Notes: a model not told the origin generated them from the letters alone. Shown: positions 8,043 through 16,385, numbered from the stretch's first letter. The stretch: DNA of 45,628 nucleotides from Bacteroidota bacterium (GCA_026391675.1 JAPLDQ010000031.1:1-45628); one strand, 5' to 3'. Numbers and translations are program-made.

Positions 8043-8699
8043 ATGCCAAATATCAGAATAATGTTGATTGATGACCATCAAATTGTAAGAGATGGAATTA
8101 AAGCACTGCTCGAAAGCCTCGAAAATGTTGAAGTTATTGGAGAAGCATCCCATGTAACAGAATTACTGGAAAAATTAAAGGATGCTCAGCCGGATATTAT
8201 TGTAACGGATATTTCAATGCCTGATATTTCAGGGATAGAATTGACCAAGATAATAAACAGCGATAAAAAATACCAGAATATCAAAATATTAATACTTTCG
8301 ATGTATACCAATGAAGACTTCATTTTTAATGCTATAAAAGCAGGCGCCAAGGGCTATTTACCTAAAAACACTACCCGTAAAGAATTATTTGATGCTGTAA
8401 ATGCAATTTATAATGGCGAAGAGTATTTCAGCGAATCCATTTCAAATATTATTCTTAAAAGCTATATCAAAAAAGCTAAAGACGAAATCAACGAAAAGAA
8501 AGAGGCTTTAAGTACGCGTGAAACAGAAATTCTGAAACTGGTTGCACAGGGCTTAACCAATCAGGAAATCGCTGATAAGGTATTTATAAGCATCAGAACT
8601 GTTGAATCTCATAAGAATCATATCATGCAGAAGCTGGAGCTAAAAACTACCGTTGACCTTATAAAATTTGCCATTAAAAATAAGATTGTTGAAATTTAA
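8043..8699 (+). CDS. NarL/FixJ-family response regulator (paralogue of 4186-4839)
   Basis: 218 residues. The receiver starts MPNIRIMLIDDH with Asp10/Asp11, phospho-acceptor Asp56 (TDISMPDISG) and a Lys in the YLPKN segment. A LuxR-type helix-turn-helix fills about 150-210 (LSTRETEILKLVAQG, NQEIADKVFIS). It is very similar to the regulator at 4186 throughout, including IMQKL near the end. The pair probably arose by duplication together with their kinases, and may share or compete for DNA sites around amt. Confidence 0.93.
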   Translation: MPNIRIMLIDDHQIVRDGIKALLESLENVEVIGEASHVTELLEKLKDAQPDIIVTDISMPDISGIELTKIINSDKKYQNIKILILSMYTNEDFIFNAIKAGAKGYLPKNTTRKELFDAVNAIYNGEEYFSESISNIILKSYIKKAKDEINEKKEALSTRETEILKLVAQGLTNQEIADKVFISIRTVESHKNHIMQKLELKTTVDLIKFAIKNKIVEI

Positions 8700-8733
8700 T
8701 AATTCTTAAGACGAGAAATAATAAATTTCTATA

Positions 8734-8759
8734 ATTCCTTCCGTCATAATTCAAGGAAT
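8734..8759. repeat. 7-bp inverted repeat downstream of the second regulator
   Basis: ATTCCTT (8734-8740) and AAGGAAT (8753-8759) can form a hairpin with a 12-nt loop. There is no T-run, so it is at most a weak terminator or processing site. Confidence 0.35.
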
Positions 8760-8849
8760 AAAGGTCTTTGAAGTGCAAAAGTCTGTTCAGTAATAAATTA
8801 TTAATAGGCTTAATTTCACTATTTGTTTTATTTTAAGCACTATAAAGAC

Positions 8850-8858
8850 TACTTTTGC
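8850..8858 (+). promoter_or_regulatory. Promoter of the RNA helicase gene, -7 element
   Basis: TACTTTTGC fits TAnnTTTG, 17 nt before the ATG at 8876, which implies a near-leaderless message. Confidence 0.65.
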
Positions 8859-8875
8859 AAAAAAAACACTTTTAA

Positions 8876-10204
8876 ATGACTTTTAACGAATTAAATCTTA
8901 ATAAAGCCTTATTAAATGCGCTTGACGACTTAAAATACAGCCAACCTACAAGTATACAGGAAAAAGTATTTTCAGTTATGATGTCTGGCAGGGATGTTGT
9001 TGGAATTGCTCAAACAGGTACAGGGAAAACAATTGCTTACCTCCTGCCCTGTTTACGGCAATGGAAGTATTCAGGTGACGGGAATCCACAGATACTGGTA
9101 ATTGTACCAACCCGTGAATTGGTGGTTCAGGTTGTAAAGGAAGTCAATAAACTTATAACTTATATGAACATTAAGGTAGAAGGTGTTTATGGAGGTGTTA
9201 ATATTAATCCACAGATTGACAGGGTGTATGCCGGTTGCGATATATTGATAGCTACTCCAGGAAGACTGCTTGACCTGGCATTAAAAGGAGTTTTACGGTT
9301 TAAATCCATCAAAAGGCTTGTTATCGATGAAGTAGACGAAATGTTTACCCTTGGATTCCGCTACCAGTTGAACAGTATTCTGGATATGCTGCCTGCCCGT
9401 AGACAAAACTTAATGTTTTCGGCTACAATGACTGAAGATATTGAAAAACTCATCAAAGAATCGTTTAACAATCCTGAAAAAATTGAAGCCGCACCAACAG
9501 GAACACCATTGGAACAAATCATTCAGAAAGCTTATACTGTTCCTAATTTTTATACCAAAGTAAACTTGTTAAACTTATTGCTTGCTGTAAATAAGGACAT
9601 GACGAAAGTACTGATTTTTGTTTCTACCAAAAAATTAGCAGACGATCTATATGAACAACTGGAAAAGAAATATTTTGACCAGATTGGTATTATTCATGCC
9701 AATAAAGCTCAAAACTTTCGTTTTAATGCAGTAAAACAGTTTCATGAAGGTAATTACCGTTTATTAATTGCGACTGACATTATGGCCAGAGGAATTGATA
9801 TTTCTGAAATTACACATGTTGTTAACTTTGATACATCCGAAGTAGAAGAAGATTATATCCATCGCATAGGAAGAACAGGCAGAGCTGATAAAAAAGGTAT
9901 TGCCATCAGCTTTTTTCTGGAAAAAGACGCTGAGAAACAAAGCAAAATCGAAGCCTTAATGAATTGTAAAATTCCTATGGAGGCTTTACCTGAAAATCTT
10001 ACCATCTCAACAGAACTTACCGAGGATGAGATGCCTAAAATTCAGATGAAAAATGTATTGGTAAAACTTCCAAAACTGGAAGAAAAAGGTCCGGCATTTC
10101 ATGAGAAAAAAGAAAAAAACAAAAAAGTCTACAATAAAATCAGCCGTAAAGATAAATTAAAATTAAAATACGGTAAACCTAAAACCAGGGGACAGAAAAA
10201 GTAA
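8876..10204 (+). CDS. DEAD-box-family ATP-dependent RNA helicase with DEVD motif II
   Basis: 442 residues with all helicase motifs in order: Q motif (FNELNL and Gln28), motif I AQTGTGKT (45-52), Ia PTRELV (78-83), Ib TPGR (127-130), motif II at 151-154, III SAT (182-184), V ATDIMARGID (299-308) and VI HRIGRTGR (329-336). Motif II reads DEVD instead of DEAD; both acidic residues needed for Mg-ATP remain, so activity is expected. The last 60 residues are Lys-rich (GPAFHEKKEKNKK, LKYGKPKTRGQKK) and probably bind RNA. It unwinds structured RNA, for example in ribosome assembly or mRNA decay; the exact paralogue cannot be assigned. Confidence 0.95.
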   Translation: MTFNELNLNKALLNALDDLKYSQPTSIQEKVFSVMMSGRDVVGIAQTGTGKTIAYLLPCLRQWKYSGDGNPQILVIVPTRELVVQVVKEVNKLITYMNIKVEGVYGGVNINPQIDRVYAGCDILIATPGRLLDLALKGVLRFKSIKRLVIDEVDEMFTLGFRYQLNSILDMLPARRQNLMFSATMTEDIEKLIKESFNNPEKIEAAPTGTPLEQIIQKAYTVPNFYTKVNLLNLLLAVNKDMTKVLIFVSTKKLADDLYEQLEKKYFDQIGIIHANKAQNFRFNAVKQFHEGNYRLLIATDIMARGIDISEITHVVNFDTSEVEEDYIHRIGRTGRADKKGIAISFFLEKDAEKQSKIEALMNCKIPMEALPENLTISTELTEDEMPKIQMKNVLVKLPKLEEKGPAFHEKKEKNKKVYNKISRKDKLKLKYGKPKTRGQKK

Positions 10205-10205
10205 T

Positions 10206-10250
10206 CAGTTCATAAAGTTTATAAAGTTTGTAAAGTTCATAAAGATTTTA
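10206..10250. repeat. Short degenerate tandem repeat (AAAGTTyrT type)
   Basis: Immediately after the helicase stop there are four copies of an 8-9-nt unit (CATAAAGTT, TATAAAGTT, TGTAAAGTT, CATAAAGAT). A 23-nt stretch (10215-10237) recurs exactly at 42728-42750 before dapF. No coding potential. Confidence 0.8.
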
Positions 10251-10337
10251 AGGTTAACTGATATTGTTTTAATTTTGGCGGTTTATTAATTGTTATTAAA
10301 TTGTTTAGATATTCACTTTAACTAATTGAAAAATTCA

Positions 10338-10346
10338 TATTTTTGC
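10338..10346 (+). promoter_or_regulatory. Promoter of the DUF4199 gene, -7 element
   Basis: TATTTTTGC fits TAnnTTTG, 44 nt before the ATG at 10391. It may also drive the sugar genes downstream, for which no separate promoter is visible. Confidence 0.6.
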
Positions 10347-10390
10347 ATTTATAACTTAATCAATTTATTCATTAATTTAAATTTAACATT

Positions 10391-10939
10391 ATGGAACCTC
10401 TTGACATTATTGAAAACAAACCATTAAAGAGCATTGCTGCAAATGCTTTATATTATGGACTGATAATTGGATTTGCTTCAATTGTTTATGGCGTAATTTT
10501 ATGGGCTTTTGGCTTAACTATGAACAAAGGTTTATCATGGGTTGGCTATATTATTCTGATTATTGGAATGTATATCGGAACAAATAAATACAAAAAAACG
10601 TATGCCGGAGGTTATCTTTCTTATGGAAAATCCTTTCAATCTAGTTTTATGATAGTATTGTTTTATTCTTTACTATTTTTTATCTGGACATTTATATTTT
10701 TCAAATTTTTAGCCGGTGATTTAATTACACAAATATTTGATCAAGCACAAGCAAAAATGTTGGAACAAAATCCAAACATGAGTGAAGAAGAAATGCAAAT
10801 TGGATTAAAATGGGTTAAAATGTTTACCACTCCAGTAATGATTGCATTATGGGGTTTGTTAGCTAATCTTTTCTTTGGTACAATAATTGCCTTGATAGTA
10901 GGAGCAATTGTTAAAAAAGACGAATCAACAGTGGTATAA
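10391..10939 (+). CDS. DUF4199 family membrane protein
   Basis: 182 residues with four hydrophobic helices at about 20-40, 47-65, 82-108 and 148-175. The layout (short polar N-terminus, GxxxG-rich helices, YAGGYLSYGKSF between helices 2 and 3, an amphipathic EEEMQIGLKW stretch before helix 4) matches the Bacteroidota-specific DUF4199 family. The function of the family is unknown. It lies 51 bp before a glycosyltransferase on the same strand, and in this phylum DUF4199 genes often precede such a polyisoprenyl-type glycosyltransferase, so a shared role in envelope glycans is a reasonable guess. Confidence 0.85.
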   Translation: MEPLDIIENKPLKSIAANALYYGLIIGFASIVYGVILWAFGLTMNKGLSWVGYIILIIGMYIGTNKYKKTYAGGYLSYGKSFQSSFMIVLFYSLLFFIWTFIFFKFLAGDLITQIFDQAQAKMLEQNPNMSEEEMQIGLKWVKMFTTPVMIALWGLLANLFFGTIIALIVGAIVKKDESTVV

Positions 10940-10990
10940 TAAATCAATACTATAAATTTTAATTCAAAAATCATAAATCAAAATACCCAA

Positions 10991-11941
10991 ATGGATATTT
11001 CAATAATAGTCCCCTTGTTCAACGAAGATGAATCCTTAGGTGAATTAGCTTCATGGATTGATAAAGTGATGCATGAAAATAATTTTTCATACGAAGTTAT
11101 TATGGTTGATGATGGCAGTAATGATAATTCATGGAATGTTATTGAAAATATCTCATCTAAGAATTCTGCTTATAAAGGCATTAAATTCAGGAGAAATTAC
11201 GGAAAATCAGCTGCATTGAATATTGGGTTTGAAGCAGCCAAAGGTGATGTTGTAATTACCATGGATGCTGATTTGCAGGATAGTCCTGAAGAAATTCCCG
11301 AATTATTTGCCATGATAAAAGAGCAGAATTTTGATATAGTTTCAGGTTGGAAAAAGAAACGCTACGACCCAATTACAAAAACTATTCCAACAAAATTCTA
11401 TAACTGGACAACCCGCAAAATGTCAGGTATAAAATTGCATGATTTCAACTGTGGATTAAAGGCATATAAACTCGATGTAGTTAAAAGCATTGAAGTATAT
11501 GGCGAAATGCATCGGTATATTCCTGTAATTGCTAAATGGGCCGGATTTTCTAAAATCGGCGAAAAAGTTGTATCACATCAATCCCGTAAATATGGAGTAA
11601 CAAAATTCGGATTAGACCGGTTTATAAAAGGTTATCTTGATTTAATCTCCATTACTTTCGTTTCAAAATTCGGGAAACGGCCTATGCATTTCTTCGGATT
11701 GCTGGGTACTTTGATCTTTATTATCGGTTTCTTATCCGCAGTTTTGGTTGGCGCTTCAAAATTATGGGCTATATATCATGGCATAAGGGCACATCTGGTT
11801 ACCGACAGCCCCTATTTTTATATTGCACTTACCAGTATGATTATAGGAGTTCAGCTCTTTCTGGTTGGCTTTCTTGCAGAAATGGTTGGAAGAAACGCTC
11901 CCGAAAGAAATACCTATTTAATTGAAAAAAGAATTGATTAA
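10991..11941 (+). CDS. GT2 polyisoprenyl-phosphate glycosyltransferase (DPM1/GtrB-like)
   Basis: 316 residues. A GT-A domain occupies about 1-220, with the nucleotide-binding VDDGS (39-43) and metal-binding DAD (92-94, in MDADLQD). Two membrane helices follow at about 232-255 and 272-300, the layout of DPM1/ArnC/GtrB enzymes, which load a sugar from a nucleotide donor onto undecaprenyl phosphate at the inner face of the membrane. It is followed 10 bp later by gmhA, consistent with an envelope polysaccharide or glycoprotein pathway. Donor sugar unknown. Confidence 0.9.
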   Translation: MDISIIVPLFNEDESLGELASWIDKVMHENNFSYEVIMVDDGSNDNSWNVIENISSKNSAYKGIKFRRNYGKSAALNIGFEAAKGDVVITMDADLQDSPEEIPELFAMIKEQNFDIVSGWKKKRYDPITKTIPTKFYNWTTRKMSGIKLHDFNCGLKAYKLDVVKSIEVYGEMHRYIPVIAKWAGFSKIGEKVVSHQSRKYGVTKFGLDRFIKGYLDLISITFVSKFGKRPMHFFGLLGTLIFIIGFLSAVLVGASKLWAIYHGIRAHLVTDSPYFYIALTSMIIGVQLFLVGFLAEMVGRNAPERNTYLIEKRID

Positions 11942-11951
11942 TTTATAAACT

Positions 11952-12524
11952 ATGCGAATTGTTCAATCCATACAACAATCTATTGAATTAAAGAATAAAC
12001 TGCTTAACGACAAGCAGCTGTTAGCTGTTATCCGTCAGGTTGCTGATGAAATTACTGAAGTTTTTAAAAATAACGGATGCGTTTTATTCTGTGGTAACGG
12101 AGGAAGTGCAGCTGATGCACAACATCTTGCGGCTGAGTTTTCCGGCCGTTTTTATTACGACAGGGCTCCTTTAAATGCTGAAGCTTTGCATGTAAATACA
12201 TCATACTTAACAGCAGTAGCAAACGACTATTCCTATGACGAAATTTATGCCCGGCTTGTAAAAGCAAAAGGCAAAAAAGGTGATCTATTGATTGGTATTT
12301 CAACATCAGGAAATTCGGCCAATATAGTCAGAGCATTTGAAGCTGCTAATGAAAAAGGCATGATATGTGTAGGTTTTACAGGAGAAACAGGTGGTAAAAT
12401 GAAAGATTTGTGTAAATACCTTATCAATATTCCTTCAAACGACACACCCCGTATTCAGGAAGTTCATATTCTTGTCGGACATATTATCTGTGAATTAGTG
12501 GAATCAAACCTTTTCCCAAGATAA
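11952..12524 (+). CDS. gmhA: Sedoheptulose-7-phosphate isomerase
   Basis: 190 residues, the family length, with one SIS domain. CGNGGSAADAQHLAAE (about 47-62) is the substrate phosphate and active-site loop of GmhA, and GISTSGNSANI is the second phosphate-binding loop. The C-terminal helix carries the EVHILVGHIICE segment with the zinc/catalytic His typical of GmhA. It converts sedoheptulose 7-phosphate to D-glycero-D-manno-heptose 7-phosphate, the first step to nucleotide-activated heptose. It sits 10 bp after the glycosyltransferase and 4 bp before the phosphatase gene, so it is cotranscribed. Confidence 0.93.
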   Translation: MRIVQSIQQSIELKNKLLNDKQLLAVIRQVADEITEVFKNNGCVLFCGNGGSAADAQHLAAEFSGRFYYDRAPLNAEALHVNTSYLTAVANDYSYDEIYARLVKAKGKKGDLLIGISTSGNSANIVRAFEAANEKGMICVGFTGETGGKMKDLCKYLINIPSNDTPRIQEVHILVGHIICELVESNLFPR

Positions 12525-12528
12525 ATAA

Positions 12529-13086
12529 ATGAAACTCCCTTTACAATTTGATACTTCATGGACTTTATTTCTGGATAGAGATGGTGTGATAAACCATCGC
12601 TTACCTGATGATTACGTTAAGAATACAGATGAATTCAAATTTCTCCCCCATGTGCTGGATGCTTTAAAAATTTTTAATCAACAGTTTGGAAACATAATAG
12701 TTGTAACCAACCAACAAGGCATTGGAAAAGGAGTCATGACTGAAACCCAGTTGGAAATCATTCATCAGCATTTGCTTAAACAGGTTAAAGACAATAAAGG
12801 AAGAATTGATTGCGTTTATTATTGCCCTGATTTGAAAGATATTGGCAGCTTTTGCCGCAAACCAAATATTGGTATGGGTTTGAAAGCAAAAAAAGAATTT
12901 AAAAATATTAATTTTAAAAAGTCTGTCATGATTGGTGATTCCTTAAGCGACATGATTTTTGGAAAAAGATTAGGAATGAAAACAATTTTTATTTCAGAAA
13001 ATCATACAAAAGCCATTAAACATCCTGAACTGATTGATTTTATTTCACCTTCATTGTTTGATTTTGCAAAACTTATAAATAACTAA
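12529..13086 (+). CDS. gmhB: HAD-family heptose bisphosphate phosphatase (GmhB-like)
   Basis: 185 residues. HAD motif I is FLDRDGVIN with nucleophile Asp16 and Asp18, motif II is VVTNQQG (Thr60), and motif IV is IGDSLSDM (Asp137, Asp141). The stretch CRKPNIGM matches GmhB and histidinol phosphatase relatives. E. coli GmhB binds zinc through C-x-H and C-x-C pairs; here the corresponding region is YYCPD...SFCRKP, with Cys99 and Cys109 but Asp and Ser in place of a His and a Cys, so the zinc site looks degraded. Expected role: removal of the 7-phosphate from heptose 1,7-bisphosphate. No heptose kinase or nucleotidyltransferase is in the window. Confidence 0.82.
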   Translation: MKLPLQFDTSWTLFLDRDGVINHRLPDDYVKNTDEFKFLPHVLDALKIFNQQFGNIIVVTNQQGIGKGVMTETQLEIIHQHLLKQVKDNKGRIDCVYYCPDLKDIGSFCRKPNIGMGLKAKKEFKNINFKKSVMIGDSLSDMIFGKRLGMKTIFISENHTKAIKHPELIDFISPSLFDFAKLINN

Positions 13087-13099
13087 AAATAAAAGTATT

Positions 13100-14128
13100 A
13101 TGAATAAGAAAACTTTTTTATTTTTAATTTCATTCATATTAATATGCTGCCATGTTTATTCGCAACAGGCTGATACACTAAACAAATCCGATAAAGATGG
13201 AAAGAAACAGGGATATTGGAAAAAGGTGGATGAAAAAGGACATTTAAAATATGAAGGATATTTTATCAATAACAACCCAACAGGCTTGTTTAAGTATTAT
13301 AATGAAGAAGGAAATCTGACTGCAATATCAAATTTCTTTGAAAAAGGACTGAGGTCATTCACAAAAACTTATTATCCAAACGGAAATATAATGTCAGAAG
13401 GCTATTATGTGAGTACGCATAAGGACAGCACTTGGAAATATTTCAATATCAATGGTATAGTAATAAGAGAAGAATTTTACCGTGCTAACCTGAAAAATGG
13501 AGAATGGAAGACGTATTATGAAGATGGAAGCCTGATGGATAAAACGAACTGGAAAAATGGTAAAAAAGATGGTCCCTGGGAGCAAACCTATTCAGGAGGC
13601 AGTTTAAAAACCCAGTTTAATAATAATAAACTGGAAGGAAATTATCAGGTATTTAATCCTGATGGTAGAATCCGCTATATAGGGAAATACGTTAATAATT
13701 TAAAGGAAGGAATTTGGTTCTGGTATAGCTCTTATGGAATTCCTAATAAAAAATTAACATACAGAAACGATAAACTGATTAGTAAAGAACTTATTTTTTA
13801 CGAAAACAAAAAACCGTTTGGTATCAGTTTCGATAGTATCGCCTATGTTTATATGTCTTCAGGAAATTCACAAATCAAAAGGACAAATAATACAATTTAC
13901 CAAACTACAACAAAATTTGCTGAAATTGTGGAACTGCTTGGTATTGATAACTTTATCCTGATTAATAAAAATTTTATGGCAAATTATGCGTCAATTAAGG
14001 GCATTTCACCTTTTACAGGAGGATTCTATAAGGTTTATTTCCATTTACAACCCGATTTTGAAGTAATTGCAGAAGAAGAAAGTTCAAAAGGACTTAAGTT
14101 AATGTTTCCTGATATCAAAAAGGAATAA
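13100..14128 (+). CDS. Exported MORN-repeat (YwqK-type) protein
   Basis: 342 residues with a signal peptide (about 1-21, ending VYSQ). From about 28 to 220 it holds seven or eight MORN-type repeats of about 23 residues, of the form G-x-W-K-x-Y-x-x-x-G-x-L. Examples are PTGLFKYYNEEGNL, KNGEWKTYYEDGSL and KEGIWFWYSSYG. Residues about 230-342 form a separate C-terminal region I do not recognise. Such repeats form beta-hairpin ladders and are abundant in Bacteroidota, usually without known function. It starts 13 bp after the heptose phosphatase gene and is probably cotranscribed. Confidence 0.75.
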   Translation: MNKKTFLFLISFILICCHVYSQQADTLNKSDKDGKKQGYWKKVDEKGHLKYEGYFINNNPTGLFKYYNEEGNLTAISNFFEKGLRSFTKTYYPNGNIMSEGYYVSTHKDSTWKYFNINGIVIREEFYRANLKNGEWKTYYEDGSLMDKTNWKNGKKDGPWEQTYSGGSLKTQFNNNKLEGNYQVFNPDGRIRYIGKYVNNLKEGIWFWYSSYGIPNKKLTYRNDKLISKELIFYENKKPFGISFDSIAYVYMSSGNSQIKRTNNTIYQTTTKFAEIVELLGIDNFILINKNFMANYASIKGISPFTGGFYKVYFHLQPDFEVIAEEESSKGLKLMFPDIKKE

Positions 14129-14161
14129 TTACTGTTAAAATCATATTATTTCAATATGGTT

Positions 14162-14542
14162 TTATTTGTGGGAGATATGAACTTCATCCTTTCCACTTAT
14201 CTTCTCAACATGACAATAATCAGCTTTTATTTCAAATACTTCTTTTACTTTTAAGCTATCATTTACAAAACCATAAAAAGTAAAATAGTCCTGTGTATTA
14301 ACTAATTTATGTTGGTAATTATCATCCAGTACAGGATAGATATTACCAAAAATGCCAATACCAGAACTATTTCTGATGGTATCATGATTAGAATTCCTTA
14401 TCGTATAAAACTTCGTAAGTGAGTCACCTGTTATGGTGATACCAACGCTTCTGAATTCCATTGTGCAATTAATCTCATTTTTTGTACATGAAAACAATAC
14501 AAGACTAAAGAAAAATAAACTTATGTAAATCAGCTTTTTCAT
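14162..14542 (-). CDS. Small lipoprotein of unknown function
   Basis: 126 residues. The N-terminus has two Lys, a hydrophobic stretch and the lipobox LFSC with Cys19, so the mature protein should be lipid-anchored. The rest is polar with beta-strand character (GITITGDSLTKFYTIRN) and two further cysteines. No domain recognised. It lies 36 bp after the aminotransferase on the same strand and converges with the MORN gene, 33 bp apart, without a clear hairpin between them. Confidence 0.7.
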   Translation of the reverse strand: MKKLIYISLFFFSLVLFSCTKNEINCTMEFRSVGITITGDSLTKFYTIRNSNHDTIRNSSGIGIFGNIYPVLDDNYQHKLVNTQDYFTFYGFVNDSLKVKEVFEIKADYCHVEKISGKDEVHISHK

Positions 14543-14578
14543 AAAATAAGGAATTCTATAAAATTAATATCAAAAAAT

Positions 14579-15778
14579 TCAATTCGTTCTTCCGGGATAA
14601 ACTTTTATTGCTTCTTCCAAACATTTCATTGAAGCTTTTAAATCTTCAACTTTTAATACATAGCTGATTCTAACTTCATCACTTCCCTTACCTTTGGTTG
14701 AATAAAAGCCTGTTGCAGGAGCCAGCATAACGGTTTCATTATTATACTGAAAATCTTCGAGCAACCACTGGCAAAATTTATCAGCATTATCAATAGGTAA
14801 ACGGGCAACAGCATAAAAAGCACCTTTAGGCTTTGGACAAAAGCAGCCCGGCATTTTATTAATTGCTTCAACCACAACATTTCTGCGGCTAACATATTCC
14901 AGTATTACTTTATCGAAATAGCTCTGAGGAGTATCAATTGCAGCTTCAGACAATATCTGGCCAAATGTTGGCGGACTTAAACGGGCTTGTGCAAATTTCA
15001 TCGCTGTAGCCATAATTTCCTTATTTTTTGAAATAAAACAACCAATACGAACTCCGCAAGCGCTGTATCTTTTAGAAACTGAATCCAGCAAAATTACATT
15101 TTCCTCAATACCTTCGAGATTCATAGCTGAGAAATGTTCGTTACCATCATAGCAGAATTCACGATAAACCTCATCAGACATGAGGTATAGGTCATGTTTC
15201 TTAACAATTTCCTTTAAGGATTCCAGCTCAGCTTTAGAATACAAATAACCTGTAGGATTATTTGGGTTACAAATCATAATAGCCTTGGTTTTTGGCGTAA
15301 TCAGTTTTTCAAATTCATCAATAGGAGGCAATGCAAATCCGTTATCTATGGTAGAAACGATAGGTTTAACAACAACACCGGCTTCATTGGCAAAACCATT
15401 ATAATTGGCATAAAATGGTTCAGGGATAATAATCTCATCGCCCGGATCCATACAAACCATGAAAGCAAAAATTATACCTTCAGAACCGCCATTGGTAACA
15501 ATAATTTCATTTTCATTAATATCAATATTACATCTTTTATAATATTCAACTAATTTTTTGCGGTATGAAAGTATACCTGCTGAATGACTATACTCAACCA
15601 CCTTAATATCAGTGTTTTTAAGAACATTCATCGCTGCTTCAGGTGTTTCAATATCAGGTTGTCCAATATTTAAATGGTAAACTTTACGACCTTTTTTTTT
15701 GGCTACGTCCGAATATGGAACCAATTTTCTGATGGGAGATTCGGGCATACTCCTGCCCTTGGATGAAATTTTTGGCAT
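14579..15778 (-). CDS. PLP-dependent class I/II aminotransferase
   Basis: 399 residues of fold-type I, subgroup I. Visible cofactor residues include Asn174 (NPNNPTG), Asp202 and Tyr205 (SDEVYREF), the Schiff-base Lys236 in SVSKRYSACGVRIG, and the C-terminal substrate Arg (VRISYV). The N-terminal segment (PIRKLVPYSDVAKKKG, NIGQPDIETP) matches aspartate/aromatic-type aminotransferases of the Ib group. It transfers an amino group between an amino acid and a 2-oxo acid; the substrate cannot be fixed from sequence. It lies between the DUF1573 gene's terminator and the lipoprotein gene. Confidence 0.93.
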   Translation of the reverse strand: MPKISSKGRSMPESPIRKLVPYSDVAKKKGRKVYHLNIGQPDIETPEAAMNVLKNTDIKVVEYSHSAGILSYRKKLVEYYKRCNIDINENEIIVTNGGSEGIIFAFMVCMDPGDEIIIPEPFYANYNGFANEAGVVVKPIVSTIDNGFALPPIDEFEKLITPKTKAIMICNPNNPTGYLYSKAELESLKEIVKKHDLYLMSDEVYREFCYDGNEHFSAMNLEGIEENVILLDSVSKRYSACGVRIGCFISKNKEIMATAMKFAQARLSPPTFGQILSEAAIDTPQSYFDKVILEYVSRRNVVVEAINKMPGCFCPKPKGAFYAVARLPIDNADKFCQWLLEDFQYNNETVMLAPATGFYSTKGKGSDEVRISYVLKVEDLKASMKCLEEAIKVYPGRTN

Positions 15779-15809
15779 TTTGGTTAATTTTTAAAAGTTT
15801 GGCAATTAA

Positions 15810-15839
15810 AAATCCCGTTGAATACTTCCAACGGGATTT
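15810..15839 (-). terminator. Intrinsic terminator of the DUF1573 gene
   Basis: An 11-bp stem (AAATCCCGTTG with CAACGGGATTT) closes an 8-nt loop and is followed on the minus strand by a T-run. It separates the DUF1573 gene from the aminotransferase. Confidence 0.8.
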
Positions 15840-15865
15840 ATATAAAAAATTTGTTTTTAAAATTC

Positions 15866-16318
15866 TTAGTGACTAACAGGTGTTGTTCCCGGAGCAACTG
15901 CTTTTTCCGGCATTTGTTCTGCTGGTTTTGGATCAATTGTACCTGCAATTTGTAATACTACTCTGTCTGTTTTTGCATTTGACATTACAGTAATCTGTTT
16001 GCTGATAATACCAATACGGTTAGTATCATATTTTACTTTAATGCTGCCTTCTTTTCCTGGCATAATTGGATCTCTTGACCAGCTAGGAATTGTGCATCCA
16101 CATGAAGAAACAACATTAGATAAAATTAATGGTTCTTTACCCGTATTTTTAAATTTGAATTCGCAATTTCCGTCAGCACCTTGAATAATTTTACCATAAT
16201 CATGGGTTGTTTTTGAAAATTGAATTTCTGGTGCATTTGGGTTTTGAGGTACGTCCTGAGCTTTAGCCATTGTAATTACTAAAGCAAACATAACGATTGA
16301 AAAGAATACTTTTTTCAT
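15866..16318 (-). CDS. DUF1573 exported protein
   Basis: 150 residues with a signal peptide (about 1-20, ending AKAQ). The body is an Ig-like domain with the family signature: THDYGKI near the start, CEFKFKNTGKEPLIL, then the conserved SSCGCTIPSW and G-x-x-G-x-I-x-V-x-Y-D (KVKYDTNRIG). DUF1573 proteins are periplasmic or surface proteins found mainly in Bacteroidota, function unknown. The C-terminal 20 residues are Pro/Ala-rich. A TAnnTTTG lies upstream and a strong terminator follows, so it is a single-gene unit. Confidence 0.88.
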   Translation of the reverse strand: MKKVFFSIVMFALVITMAKAQDVPQNPNAPEIQFSKTTHDYGKIIQGADGNCEFKFKNTGKEPLILSNVVSSCGCTIPSWSRDPIMPGKEGSIKVKYDTNRIGIISKQITVMSNAKTDRVVLQIAGTIDPKPAEQMPEKAVAPGTTPVSH

Positions 16319-16377
16319 TTTTTTTCTTAAATTTTAAAGTTTTTAAATAAGTGAACTGATGTCCGAAATTTAGCCTA

Positions 16378-16385
16378 CAAAATTA
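16378..16385 (-). promoter_or_regulatory. Promoter of the DUF1573 gene, -7 element
   Basis: TAATTTTG on the minus strand fits TAnnTTTG, about 60 nt before the ATG at 16318. Confidence 0.55.
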
